Shown in pieces: positions 53,790-62,449 of a DNA stretch of 64,000 nucleotides. A program made the translations under genes and the position numbers. Under the pieces are notes generated by a model. It had not been told where the DNA came from and did not search any database. It was given only the letters and a program-made list of their open reading frames with translations. Each line of letters opens with the position of its first letter. The first letter of the stretch is position 1. Source of the DNA: Tissierella sp. (GTDB lineage: Bacteria; Bacillota; Clostridia; Tissierellales; Tissierellaceae). The DNA lies in assembly GCF_031460495.1 (NCBI RefSeq), contig NZ_JAVKTS010000004.1, positions 124,001 through 188,000 of the forward strand, in the 5' to 3' direction.

Positions 53790-54890
53790 ATGTTTGATTT
53801 TGATGTTGATGTAGATCAATATGCTAAAATAAAAGTAATTGGTGTTGGTGGTGGAGGAAACAATGCAGTAAATAGAATGGTGGATTCTGGAGTAAGAGGT
53901 ATTGATTTTATTGCGTTGAATACTGATAGACAAGCATTATATTCATCAAAAGCTGAAATAAAACTGCAATTAGGTGAAAAATTAACCAGAGGATTGGGTG
54001 CAGGAGCAAACCCTGATATTGGAGCTAAGGCTGCTGAAGAAAATAGAAATGAAATTATGGAGTCAATCAAAGGTGCTGATATGATATTTATCACTGCTGG
54101 AATGGGTGGAGGAACTGGAACAGGTGCTGCACCTATAGTAGCTGAGATAGCAAAAGAATTGGGTATTCTTACAGTTGGAGTAGTTACTAAGCCATTTACT
54201 TTTGAAGGTCCTAAGAGATTGAAACATGCAGAACAAGGAATAGAGGAATTAAAAGCTAAGGTAGATACTTTAGTAACTATTCCAAATGATAGACTTTTGC
54301 AAGTAGCTGATAAGAAGACTACTATGGTGGAAGCTTTTATTATGGCTGATGAAGTACTTAAGCAAGGTATTCAAGGAATTTCTGATTTAATAGCAGTTCC
54401 AAATTTAATTAACTTAGACTTTGCTGATGTTAAGACAATTATGCATGATAAGGGAATTGCTCATATGGGTATTGGCCATGCTTCTGGTGATAATAGAGCT
54501 ACTGAGGCAGCAAAACAAGCTATTAGATCACCTTTGTTAGAAACTTCCATTGAAGGAGCTAAGTCAGTACTATTAAATATTACAGGTGGTTCTGATTTAG
54601 GTATTTTTGAGGTTAATGAAGCAGCAGATTTGATTAGAGCATCAGTAGATAAAGATGCAAATATAATATTTGGTGCTGGAATAGATGAAAGCCTAAAAGA
54701 TGAATTAAAAATAACAGTAATTGCAACAGGATTTGACATAGGAGCTTTACCTAATAATATAGCTGCAATCAAGAACCACAATAATAGTAATAGTGTTAAA
54801 GAAGAATCAGTAGAAGAAGTAGCAGTATCTAAGGATGATGAAGATGAATTAGATATTCCTATCTTTTTAAGAAGACGAGATAAAAAATAA
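53790..54890 (+). CDS. ftsZ: cell division GTPase FtsZ
   Basis: 366 residues. Tubulin signature [20 protein letters not shown] near residue 105, [11 protein letters not shown] near 20, NTDRQAL, and the catalytic T7 loop [11 protein letters not shown] near 205. A short variable linker leads to the C-terminal peptide [15 protein letters not shown], which binds SepF or FtsA. No ftsA gene precedes it, unlike B. subtilis. Strong GGGGGAG ribosome site. Confidence 0.97.
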   Translation: MFDFDVDVDQYAKIKVIGVGGGGNNAVNRMVDSGVRGIDFIALNTDRQALYSSKAEIKLQLGEKLTRGLGAGANPDIGAKAAEENRNEIMESIKGADMIFITAGMGGGTGTGAAPIVAEIAKELGILTVGVVTKPFTFEGPKRLKHAEQGIEELKAKVDTLVTIPNDRLLQVADKKTTMVEAFIMADEVLKQGIQGISDLIAVPNLINLDFADVKTIMHDKGIAHMGIGHASGDNRATEAAKQAIRSPLLETSIEGAKSVLLNITGGSDLGIFEVNEAADLIRASVDKDANIIFGAGIDESLKDELKITVIATGFDIGALPNNIAAIKNHNNSNSVKEESVEEVAVSKDDEDELDIPIFLRRRDKK

Positions 54891-54903
54891 ATATTAATGA
54901 TAG

Positions 54904-54938
54904 AAAATGTATCTTTTTGCTGAGATACATTTTTTTTA
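54904..54938 (+). terminator. terminator of the dcw operon after ftsZ
   Basis: AAAATGTATCT (54904-54914) pairs with AGATACATTTT (54923-54933), followed by a T run. Confidence 0.85.
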
Positions 54939-54949
54939 TTGCTTATAAA

Positions 54950-54982
54950 ATGACAAAATATTTATGTTTTATGTCCTATAAT
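54950..54982 (+). promoter_or_regulatory. possible spoIIG-type promoter with Spo0A box
   Basis: ATGACA (54950-54955) and TATAAT (54977-54982) are 21 bases apart, too far for a normal sigma-A promoter but like B. subtilis spoIIG (22-base spacer, switched on by Spo0A). TGACAAA here matches the Spo0A box TGnCGAA except one base. Confidence 0.4.
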
Positions 54983-55032
54983 ATATATTAAAGAATAGTA
55001 TAAATGCCTAGAAAATCAAGGGAGGGATTCCT

Positions 55033-55947
55033 CTGTACATAATTGGAGAATATCTTTTCATGGAAAATTTCATTATTAATTTTATTATACTACAAAGTAC
55101 AAAGATAATTACTCGAACTAAAGTGGGTAAATTTAGAATATTTATTACTGCTATAATATCAGCACTATATTCTTTTATCATATTTTTTCCTTCACTAATG
55201 TTTCTTACTAATTTTTTTATGAAAATTATTATATCCATTTTAATAGTAAAATTGGCCTTTAATTCAAAGTCCTTATCTTTGTTTTTAAAGCAATTATCTG
55301 GATTTTATATTATTTCATTTCTATTTGCAGGAGCAAGTATAGGGATGTACTATTTCACTAATAATTACAAGAATATTCTAATAAGGCCTAATATTAATTT
55401 AGGATTTCCTATAAGATATGTGTTGTTAGGGATATTATTAGGGGGGATAATGATAAGAAATATATTATGTTACTATCATGAAAAGCTATCTAAGGAAAAA
55501 AAACTCTTGGAGGTTACTGTTTGCTTTAATCAAAACACGTCAAACTTTATTTCACTAATAGACACAGGAAATTCTTTAATAGAACCTATTTCAAAATTTC
55601 CAGTTCTAGTTGTAGAATACACAGCGATTAAAAATATATTGCCACAAAAACTAAGGCAAATATTTGATAATAATAGAGATAATGATTTTACAGCCCTAGT
55701 AGATGTAATGGAAAGCATAAAAGATGAAATGATGATTAAACTTATACCATTTAAGTCAGTAGGATCTAAGGATAGATTTCTAATAGGTTTCAAACCAAGC
55801 TATATTGAAATATTAGACAATGGCTCTGTGTTCACATCTGATCACTTAATAATTGGGATATCTAATACAAAACTTTCTACAGATGATCAATATAAAGGGT
55901 TATTGAACTTAGAGATATTAAATAGGGGGAATTCATATGTTAATTAA
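55033..55947 (+). CDS. spoIIGA: pro-sigma-E processing protease SpoIIGA
   Basis: 304 residues if started at CTG 55033, which lies 6-8 bases after GGGAGGG and supplies the usual first helix ([19 protein letters not shown]); the ATG at 55060 would cut it. Five helices fill the N-terminal half. The C-terminal protease domain has the catalytic aspartate in [12 protein letters not shown]. It removes the pro-sequence of sigma-E in the mother cell after a forespore signal. It overlaps sigE by 11 bases. Confidence 0.92.
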   Translation: MYIIGEYLFMENFIINFIILQSTKIITRTKVGKFRIFITAIISALYSFIIFFPSLMFLTNFFMKIIISILIVKLAFNSKSLSLFLKQLSGFYIISFLFAGASIGMYYFTNNYKNILIRPNINLGFPIRYVLLGILLGGIMIRNILCYYHEKLSKEKKLLEVTVCFNQNTSNFISLIDTGNSLIEPISKFPVLVVEYTAIKNILPQKLRQIFDNNRDNDFTALVDVMESIKDEMMIKLIPFKSVGSKDRFLIGFKPSYIEILDNGSVFTSDHLIIGISNTKLSTDDQYKGLLNLEILNRGNSYVN

Positions 55948-56653
55948 AGTTAGGGTGAAATTTCAAATATTCATATATAAAATCTTAAACAAGTTAAATC
56001 TAATAAGAGGAGTTCACTATATAGGCAGTGGAGAAGTTTTGCCACCTCCATTAAAACCAGATGAAGAAGCATATTATTTGTCCTTGTTAAGGAAAGATGA
56101 AAGTGTAAGGACAGTTCTCATAGAAAGAAACTTAAGACTTGTAGTTTACATAGCGAGAAAATTTGAAAATACAAGAATTTCAATAGAAGATCTTATTTCC
56201 ATAGGCACTATTGGGCTGATTAAAGCAGTTAATACATTTGATCCAGATAAAAACATTAAATTAGCTACCTATGCATCTAAGTGTATAGAAAATGAAATAT
56301 TGATGTATCTAAGGCGAACTAGCAAAATGAAATCTGAAATATCTTTTGATGAGCCCTTAAATATTGATTGGGATGGGAACGAATTGTTATTGTCAGACAT
56401 CCTTGGTACTGATGGTGATATTATATTTAAAGATATAGAATCTGAAGTAGATAAGACTTTGTTAAAGCAGGCTATAGATAAGTTATCAGGCAGAGAAAAG
56501 ACCATAATAGAATTAAGATTTGGACTTCAAAATGGCAATGAAAAGACTCAAAAAGAAGTTGCAGACTTACTGGGTATCTCTCAGTCCTACATATCAAGAT
56601 TGGAAAAAAGGATAATTAAAAGACTAAAGAAAGAAATGGTAAAATTGATGTAA
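55937..56653 (+). CDS. sigE: mother-cell sigma factor SigE (pro-form)
   Basis: 238 residues. About 27 N-terminal residues ([18 protein letters not shown]...) form the pro-sequence cut by SpoIIGA; the mature factor follows with [21 protein letters not shown] and [20 protein letters not shown] in region 2 and [20 protein letters not shown] in region 4. Order spoIIGA-sigE-sigG is the classic sporulation arrangement. Confidence 0.97.
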   Translation: MLIKVRVKFQIFIYKILNKLNLIRGVHYIGSGEVLPPPLKPDEEAYYLSLLRKDESVRTVLIERNLRLVVYIARKFENTRISIEDLISIGTIGLIKAVNTFDPDKNIKLATYASKCIENEILMYLRRTSKMKSEISFDEPLNIDWDGNELLLSDILGTDGDIIFKDIESEVDKTLLKQAIDKLSGREKTIIELRFGLQNGNEKTQKEVADLLGISQSYISRLEKRIIKRLKKEMVKLM

Positions 56654-56680
56654 ATTGGAAATCTACTTTTTGTTTTTTCT

Positions 56681-56709
56681 GAATAAAAATATTAATAGAG
56701 GCAATAATT
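56681..56709 (+). promoter_or_regulatory. possible sigma-F promoter of sigG
   Basis: GAATA (56681-56685), 14 bases, GGCAATAATT (56700-56709). The -10 matches GGnRAnAnTR at 9 of 10; the -35 and spacing are weaker. sigG is sigma-F controlled in B. subtilis. Confidence 0.3.
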
Positions 56710-56750
56710 TTATACGAAAGGGGCAATACAGCATGAAAGGATGAAAATAG

Positions 56751-57524
56751 ATGCATGTATCGAAAGTAGAGATATGCGGAGTCAATACTTCAAAGCTTCC
56801 AGTATTAACCAATGACCAAATGCAGAAATTATTTATTAAGATAAAAGCAGGAGATTTGAAGGCAAGAGAGGAGTTCATTCAAGGAAACTTGAGACTAGTA
56901 CTTAGTATTATCCAAAGATTCAATAGGAGAGGAGAACATGTTGATGATTTATTTCAGGTAGGATGTATTGGTCTAATCAAAGCCATAGACAATTTTGATT
57001 TAAGTCAGAATGTTCGTTTCTCAACTTATGCTGTTCCAATGATCATAGGTGAGATAAGAAGATATTTGAGAGATAATAATTCCATTAGAGTTTCAAGATC
57101 ACTTAGAGATATTGCTTACAAGGCCTTACATGCTAGAGAGCAGCTAATCTATAGAAATTCTAAGGAGCCAACTATATATGAAATAGCAGAAGAATTGCAT
57201 TTACCAAAAGAAGATGTAGTATTTGCTCTTGAGGCAATTCAAGAACCAATTTCTTTATTTGAGCCTATATTTCACGATAGTGGAGATGCAATATTTGTAG
57301 TTGATCAAGTAAAAGATGAAAAAGCTGAGGATGAAATATGGCTGAGGGAGATTGCCCTTAGAGAAGCAATGGCAAAATTAAATACTAGAGAGAAACAAAT
57401 ATTAAATTTGAGATTTTATGAAGGTAAGACGCAAATGGAAGTAGCCAGCGAGATAGGTATTTCTCAGGCTCAAGTATCTAGACTTGAAAAAAATGCATTA
57501 AGGCAAATGAGAAAATATGTTTAG
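56751..57524 (+). CDS. sigG: late forespore sigma factor SigG
   Basis: 257 residues. The sigma-G hallmark start SKVEICGVNTSKLPVL is present, region 2 has HVDDLFQVGCIGLIKAIDNFD and RFSTYAVPMIIGEIRRYLRDN, and region 4 ends QMEVASEIGISQAQVSRLEK. It switches on late forespore genes such as spoVA. It follows sigE after about 100 bases and ends with a strong hairpin downstream. Confidence 0.97.
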   Translation: MHVSKVEICGVNTSKLPVLTNDQMQKLFIKIKAGDLKAREEFIQGNLRLVLSIIQRFNRRGEHVDDLFQVGCIGLIKAIDNFDLSQNVRFSTYAVPMIIGEIRRYLRDNNSIRVSRSLRDIAYKALHAREQLIYRNSKEPTIYEIAEELHLPKEDVVFALEAIQEPISLFEPIFHDSGDAIFVVDQVKDEKAEDEIWLREIALREAMAKLNTREKQILNLRFYEGKTQMEVASEIGISQAQVSRLEKNALRQMRKYV

Positions 57525-57601
57525 AAGGGTAATTTAATCAATTTATATAAATAAGAGCTTCAACTAAAGGGTTTTTAAAGTATTTGACTAATGAGATAAT
57601 T

Positions 57602-57649
57602 AATAGATTTGCAAGCATTAGTAATAGTCAGCTTGCAAATCTATTTTTG
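57602..57649 (+). terminator. terminator downstream of sigG
   Basis: A perfect 15-bp stem, AATAGATTTGCAAGC (57602-57616) with GCTTGCAAATCTATT (57631-57645), 14-base loop, then TTTTG. The rest of the 57525-57785 gap holds no gene. Confidence 0.85.
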
Positions 57650-57785
57650 TACCATAGTACTTCACAATCTCATGCTTTAAATTGATTTTATTAAATTTCT
57701 TAACTTCCCTTAAATTGTAGTAATAATTTCACCATACTATGCTATATACATAATAAAGATGAAATATATATTAGGAGGTGGAGTT

Positions 57786-58031
57786 ATGTTAAAAATATCA
57801 GATATAAGAGAGAAGGAACTAATTAACATAAATAATGGAGAAAGAATGGGATATGTTTATGATTTTGAGTTAAATATTGAAAAGGGTCAGATTGAAGCAA
57901 TAGTACTATTAGGTACAGGTAAAGTCCTAGGAATTTTTGGGAAGTCTCTAGATACAGTCATTCCATGGAATAAAATAGTAAAAATAGGTAGAGACACTAT
58001 ATTAATTGACTACATCACTGAAAATATCTAG
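57786..58031 (+). CDS. YlmC/YmxH family PRC-barrel sporulation protein
   Basis: 81 residues from ATG 57786 (GGAGGTGG upstream). A PRC-barrel fold: LKISDIREKELININNGERMGYV and IEAIVLLGTGKVLGIFGK, then VIPWNKIVKIGRDTILI. The family is linked to sporulation in Bacillus (YlmC, YmxH), with unknown biochemistry. Its place next to sigG fits. Probably its own unit. Confidence 0.88.
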   Translation: MLKISDIREKELININNGERMGYVYDFELNIEKGQIEAIVLLGTGKVLGIFGKSLDTVIPWNKIVKIGRDTILIDYITENI

Positions 58032-58094
58032 TTAGACATTTTAAATCCGTTATAATATAATGAATGTGTAGAATTATATGGTGAGGTGAAAAAG

Positions 58095-58571
58095 ATGAAA
58101 TGTCCATTTTGTTCATATTTTGAATCAAGAGTATTGGACTCAAGACCTACTGATGAGGGACAAGCAATTAGACGTAGACGAGAATGCATAAAATGTAATA
58201 AAAGATTTACAACATATGAAAAGATCGAAGAGATCCCCTTAATTGTGGTGAAAAAAGATGGAAATAGACAAGTATATAACAGGAATAAGTTGTTAAATGG
58301 AATAATAAAGGCTTGTGAAAAAAGACCAGTGTCAATTAGCACCATTGAAAAAGCAGTAGATGAAATTGAAAAAAACCTATCAAACTCCTTAGAAAAAGAA
58401 GTAACATCTGAAGAAATTGGAGAGATGATAATGGATAGATTAAAGGATATTGATGAAGTAGCCTATGTAAGATTCGCATCAGTCTATAGACATTTTAAGG
58501 ATTTAAATTCATTTATGGAAGAGCTGAAGAAGATATTAGGTGAAACCAATGAAGAAAGGAAGAAAATATGA
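58095..58571 (+). CDS. nrdR: transcriptional repressor NrdR
   Basis: 158 residues from ATG 58095 (GAGGTGA upstream). Zinc ribbon MKCPFC...CIKCNKRF at the start, [16 protein letters not shown], and an ATP-cone from about 45 to 135 ([20 protein letters not shown]). It represses ribonucleotide reductase genes in response to ATP/dATP. It overlaps pgeF by 4 bases. Confidence 0.96.
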   Translation: MKCPFCSYFESRVLDSRPTDEGQAIRRRRECIKCNKRFTTYEKIEEIPLIVVKKDGNRQVYNRNKLLNGIIKACEKRPVSISTIEKAVDEIEKNLSNSLEKEVTSEEIGEMIMDRLKDIDEVAYVRFASVYRHFKDLNSFMEELKKILGETNEERKKI

Positions 58572-59305
58572 GTTTATTAAGAAAATATAAAGATGATATC
58601 TTATACTATGAAATAGAAGGATTTAACTTAGATAATAATATAAATCATCTTTTTTCAACAAGAATTGGTTGGGAACAGAATAATCTATATAAGCAATTAA
58701 GCACAATATTTAATATTCCTGAAGATGATATTTATAGAGTAAGGCAAGTTCATGGAACAGAAGTAATGGTTATTAGAGATGAAAATAATAAATCTGTATC
58801 TATTGAGGAGAAAGATGGCCTTATAACAAATAAAAAAGGCATCGCTCTTTGTACTAGCCACGCAGATTGTGTACCAATTTTTTACTATGATAAAGTCAAT
58901 GAAGTAATAGGACTAGCTCATGCAGGATGGAAAGGTACTTTAAACAACATCAGTAATGTCATAATAAATAGTATGATCGAACAGTTTAATTCTAGTCCAG
59001 AGAATATAATAGTAGCCATAGGTCCATCTATTGGAGTTTGTTGCTATGAAATTGGATATGATGTAGAAGCTCTTTTTAGAGAGAAGTACCCAAAAGAATT
59101 AGATATAATAATAAATAAAGATAATAAAATCTATTTGGATCTTTGGAAGATAAATAAAATAAATCTAATTAATTTGGGTGTTAAAGAAACTAACATTATT
59201 TACAGTGACTTTTGTACATCTTGCAATGTAAATACTTTATACTCTTATAGGAAAGAAAAGGGTATTAAAAGTAGAATGATAGCCGCTATAATGTTAAATC
59301 AATAA
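58568..59305 (+). CDS. pgeF: PgeF/YfiH family purine nucleoside phosphorylase-like (laccase domain)
   Basis: 245 residues. Metal-binding histidines and cysteine appear in [28 protein letters not shown] and GVCCYEIG. The family (YfiH, LACC1) has been shown to act on nucleosides and, as PgeF, to correct peptidoglycan precursor errors; earlier it was called polyphenol oxidase. Overlap with nrdR shows co-translation. Confidence 0.92.
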   Translation: MSLLRKYKDDILYYEIEGFNLDNNINHLFSTRIGWEQNNLYKQLSTIFNIPEDDIYRVRQVHGTEVMVIRDENNKSVSIEEKDGLITNKKGIALCTSHADCVPIFYYDKVNEVIGLAHAGWKGTLNNISNVIINSMIEQFNSSPENIIVAIGPSIGVCCYEIGYDVEALFREKYPKELDIIINKDNKIYLDLWKINKINLINLGVKETNIIYSDFCTSCNVNTLYSYRKEKGIKSRMIAAIMLNQ

Positions 59306-59320
59306 ACTAGGGATGATAAT

Positions 59321-60733
59321 ATGAGTAAAGTAGATATAAATAAAATACTAGTGCAAAATATTTTGCATCACGCTGACATAGGTATACATGTTATTGATGA
59401 TAATAGAAAGACTATATTCTATAACAATGTAATGGCTTCATTAGAAGGATTAGAAGTTAATCAAGTATTATATAAGGATATTTTAGATAATTTTCCTACC
59501 CTAAATGAAGACACATCAACACTAATCAAAGTACTTCATACAGGAGAATCTATATTAAATAGTACTCAATCTTATCTTAATTTTAAAGGGAAGAGGATAA
59601 CTACAATAAACTCCACTATACCCCTTTATGCTAATGAAAGCATAGTGGGAGCTTTAGAAATTGCAAACAATATCACACATATTAAGAATTTATCTGATCA
59701 ATTAATAGATTTACAAAATGAATTAAAATCAACTAAATCAGATAGAAATAGTATTAAAAATAAGATTAGAAGGTATAAATTTGAAGATATTGTAGGAGAA
59801 AACCAAAGCTTAATACTAGCTAAGAAAGTTGCAGAGAAAGCTACAAAATCTGCATCTTCTGTTCTTATATATGGGGATACGGGAACAGGAAAAGAGATAT
59901 TTGCTCAAAGCATTCATTATGGAGGAATAAGAGCTAGTAAACCATTTATTGCACAAAATTGTGCAGCAATCCCAGAAGCTTTACTTGAGGGAATATTATT
60001 TGGCACAGATAAAGGTGGTTTTACAGGAGCCATTGAAAGAGAGGGAATATTTGAACAGGCTAATGGTGGAACATTAATGTTAGATGAAATTAATTCAATG
60101 TCCTTACCTTTACAAGCAAAACTTCTTAGGGTATTACAAGAGGGATATATAAGGCGTGTTGGAGGAATAAAGGACATACCTGTTGATGTTAGAATAATTG
60201 CTACAACCAATGAAAATCCACTAGATAGCATAAAAAATGGAACCATTAGAAAAGATTTATATTATAGATTAAATGTAATTTTCATACCTATACCATCCTT
60301 AAAAGAGAGAAAAGATGATATTCCTATACTAACCACACATTTTATTAATAAATATAATCAAATACTTGGGAAAAAAGCAGTTGGAATATCTGATAGTGTA
60401 CTTAATTCATTTATGGAGTATCCATGGCCAGGAAATGTTAGGGAATTGGAAAATGTAATTGAAGGAGCTATGAATATAGTAGATGTAGAAAATAATATTC
60501 TAGAAAATGAAGACTTTCTTTCTTCGATACATATTGTACAGGATAAGCCTCTTAGTAATGCGACAATATTTAAAGAGGTAAAAGAACCTCTACCTGTAAT
60601 TTTAGAAACTATGGAGAAGGATTTAATACTTAATTCCTTAAAAAAAAATCAAAACAATATATCTAAAACAGCTGAAGAATTGGGAATAAAAAGACAAACA
60701 TTGCAACATAAATTAAAAAAATATAACATTTAA
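59321..60733 (+). CDS. sigma-54-dependent activator with PAS domain (RocR-like)
   Basis: 470 residues. N-terminal PAS sensor (ADIGIHVIDDNRKTIFYNNV, about 18-120), then an AAA+ domain with Walker A GDTGTGKE at 185-192, the sigma-54 contact loop GGFTGA at 232-237 and Walker B TLMLDEI near 253. A Fis-type HTH ends the protein (NISKTAEELGIKRQTLQHKL). It most likely senses ornithine or a related signal and drives the divergent-free, downstream ord operon through the -24/-12 promoter 150 bases after its stop. Target is inferred from position. Confidence 0.92.
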   Translation: MSKVDINKILVQNILHHADIGIHVIDDNRKTIFYNNVMASLEGLEVNQVLYKDILDNFPTLNEDTSTLIKVLHTGESILNSTQSYLNFKGKRITTINSTIPLYANESIVGALEIANNITHIKNLSDQLIDLQNELKSTKSDRNSIKNKIRRYKFEDIVGENQSLILAKKVAEKATKSASSVLIYGDTGTGKEIFAQSIHYGGIRASKPFIAQNCAAIPEALLEGILFGTDKGGFTGAIEREGIFEQANGGTLMLDEINSMSLPLQAKLLRVLQEGYIRRVGGIKDIPVDVRIIATTNENPLDSIKNGTIRKDLYYRLNVIFIPIPSLKERKDDIPILTTHFINKYNQILGKKAVGISDSVLNSFMEYPWPGNVRELENVIEGAMNIVDVENNILENEDFLSSIHIVQDKPLSNATIFKEVKEPLPVILETMEKDLILNSLKKNQNNISKTAEELGIKRQTLQHKLKKYNI

Positions 60734-60771
60734 TGCAATAAAATTTGCAGCTGGATGCAAAATTTATTGCA
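60733..60771 (+). promoter_or_regulatory. 17-bp inverted repeat, probable upstream activator site
   Basis: ATGCAATAAAATTTGCA (60733-60749) and TGCAAAATTTATTGCAT (60755-60771) are mirror arms with one mismatch around GCTGGA. They lie 108-146 bases before the sigma-54 promoter, the normal distance for an enhancer site bound by a Fis-type activator. No U-tract follows, so a terminator is less likely. Confidence 0.6.
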
Positions 60772-60878
60772 TATATTTATGTAAAGCTTTCATTTAATAT
60801 GTAAATTTGACTATTGTTATTGTCTTGTAATCCTTATAAAGACTAGGTTTGACATTTATTAAATAATATGTTAGTTAG

Positions 60879-60895
60879 TTGGCAAAGATATTGCA
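60879..60895 (+). promoter_or_regulatory. sigma-54 (-24/-12) promoter of ord
   Basis: TTGGCAAAGATATTGCA fits the consensus TGGCAC-N5-TTGCW with the exact GG-to-GC spacing. Transcription would start near 60905, some 28 bases before ord. Confidence 0.85.
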
Positions 60896-60932
60896 TATAT
60901 AATAACTGAAATTAGTTTAAGGAGGAATATAG

Positions 60933-61982
60933 ATGAGAAAAGATAATGTAAGAGTAATAGTATGGGGATTAGGATCCATGGGCAAAGGTATAGCAGAGAT
61001 GCTCTTAAACAAAAAGGGTGTAGATGTAGTAGGAGCAGTTGTAAGAGGAGATAAAATAGGAAAATCCATGTATGATTTCTTAGATATGGAAAGAGGAGAG
61101 AGAGAAGATTTACTTACAGGTTCTTATGAAGATGTAATAAAGGAAGGCGCTGCAGATATTGTAGTAATAGCTACTGATTCTTTTACAAAAGAGTCCTTTG
61201 ATAAGATGGAGTATTGCCTAACAAGAAAAATCAATGTAGTATCAACTGCAGAAGAAATGGCATATCCACAAGCTCAACAACCAGAGCTATCTAAAAAATT
61301 AGATAGAATAGCAAAGGAAAACGGAGTTACTGTATTGGGTACAGGAATCAACCCAGGATTAATAATGGATTTACTAGTAATTACACTTACTGGAGCATGT
61401 ATAGATGTAGAAAAGATTAAAGCTGAAAGAATCAATAACCTTTCTCCATTTGGTCCAGCAGTAATGCATGGTCAAGGAGTAGGTATCACTGTAGATGAAT
61501 TTAACAAAAGAGTAGCAGAAAATAACTTGGATGGCCATGTAGGATTCCCAGAGTCTATTACTATGATATCAGACGCTTTAGGATGGAAATTAAGCGATGA
61601 AATTAAATTAGATAGAGCACCTATAGTTTCATCTGTATATAGAAAAGCTCCATATGCTGAAGTACAAGCTGGGGATGTAGCAGGATGTAATATGAAGGGA
61701 TTCGGTTATGTAGACGGAGAATTAAAAATTGAAATGCTTCATCCACAACAAGTAGAGCCACAATTAGAAGGCGGTACAACTGGTGATTATATAACTATAA
61801 CAGGAACACCAAATGTTAATATGAAAATAACGCCTGAAATCCCTGGTGGTATTGGAACTATAGCTATGACTGTTAACATGATTCCAAATGTAATCAACGC
61901 AAGACCAGGCCTAAAGACTATGATAGACCTACCGGTGCCAAGAGCAATCATGGGAGATATGAGAGACCTTATAGAAGACTAA
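60933..61982 (+). CDS. ord: 2,4-diaminopentanoate dehydrogenase
   Basis: 349 residues. N-terminal NAD(P) Rossmann fold (VRVIVWGLGSMGKGIAEML), then NVVSTAEEMAYP and GTGINPGLIMDLLVITLTG. It oxidatively deaminates 2,4-diaminopentanoate to 2-amino-4-oxopentanoate, a step in the anaerobic oxidation of ornithine known from C. sticklandii. First gene of the ord-ortA-ortB-oraS operon, with AAGGAGG before the ATG. Confidence 0.95.
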   Translation: MRKDNVRVIVWGLGSMGKGIAEMLLNKKGVDVVGAVVRGDKIGKSMYDFLDMERGEREDLLTGSYEDVIKEGAADIVVIATDSFTKESFDKMEYCLTRKINVVSTAEEMAYPQAQQPELSKKLDRIAKENGVTVLGTGINPGLIMDLLVITLTGACIDVEKIKAERINNLSPFGPAVMHGQGVGITVDEFNKRVAENNLDGHVGFPESITMISDALGWKLSDEIKLDRAPIVSSVYRKAPYAEVQAGDVAGCNMKGFGYVDGELKIEMLHPQQVEPQLEGGTTGDYITITGTPNVNMKITPEIPGGIGTIAMTVNMIPNVINARPGLKTMIDLPVPRAIMGDMRDLIED

Positions 61983-61990
61983 TAAAAGAT

Positions 61991-62120
61991 AGTGAATAAC
62001 TAAAAGTGAATAGTGAATAATTTTAGGTAAAGCTTTTGGATAAGCATAGTGTTGTAATTCTGAATGCAGTAAAGAATCTTGTTTTTTAAATATTAGTTAT
62101 TCACTATTCACCATTCACTG
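61991..62120. repeat. 130-bp element with GTGAATAGTGAATA-type inverted ends
   Basis: The left end (61991-62022) carries AGTGAATAAC and GTGAATAGTGAATAA; the right end (62094-62120) carries the reverse complement, GTTATTCACTATTCACC and ATTCACT. The arms can fold over about 20 pairs around a 70-base centre. It fills the ord-ortA gap and looks like a small non-coding repeat of the kind that recurs between genes. Confidence 0.6.
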
Positions 62121-62141
62121 AATTTAAATGGAGGGATATAA

Positions 62142-62447
62142 ATGGATGCAAAACGTGGAGATTGGGTAAGAATTCGTAATGTAGTATTGGAAGTCGGACA
62201 AAGATCTACAAGTATTCCAGAGGATACACAAAATGTACCTCTAGAAATGTGGGTAAAAGGATTTTTGCTAGACGAAAGTGCAAATATTGGTGATAAGGTA
62301 AAGATAGAAACTTATATTGGAAGAACAGTAGAAGGTAATTTATTAGAAGTTAATCCATATTATAAACATGACTTTGGAAAATTTGTTCCGGAACTTTTAT
62401 ATATAGGTCGTCAAGCAAGAGAATTATTAGCAAAGGATGGTGAATAA
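62142..62447 (+). CDS. ortA: 2-amino-4-oxopentanoate thiolase, alpha subunit
   Basis: 101 residues, a small beta-rich protein (KRGDWVRIRNVVLEVGQRS... KGFLLDESANIGDKVKIETYIGRTVEG... YKHDFGKFVPELLYIG). The sequence and the place between ord and ortB match the OrtA subunit. With OrtB it splits 2-amino-4-oxopentanoate with CoA to acetyl-CoA and D-alanine. GGAGGG before the ATG; ortB starts 3 bases after the stop. Confidence 0.93.
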   Translation: MDAKRGDWVRIRNVVLEVGQRSTSIPEDTQNVPLEMWVKGFLLDESANIGDKVKIETYIGRTVEGNLLEVNPYYKHDFGKFVPELLYIGRQARELLAKDGE

Positions 62448-62449
62448 TA

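Noticed and set aside
59321-60733. Defective sigma-54 contact loop (GGFTGA instead of GAFTGA)
   Set aside because: The second position varies in working activators (for example GSFTGA), so the loop is probably functional.
60733-60771. Rho-independent terminator of the sigma-54 activator gene
   Set aside because: The hairpin is near perfect but AT-rich and followed by ATATATTTATG, without a U-tract; distance to the -24/-12 promoter favours an enhancer site, though both roles are possible.
61991-62120. A CRISPR-like repeat array
   Set aside because: The repeats are few, degenerate and inverted, with no regular spacers or cas genes.
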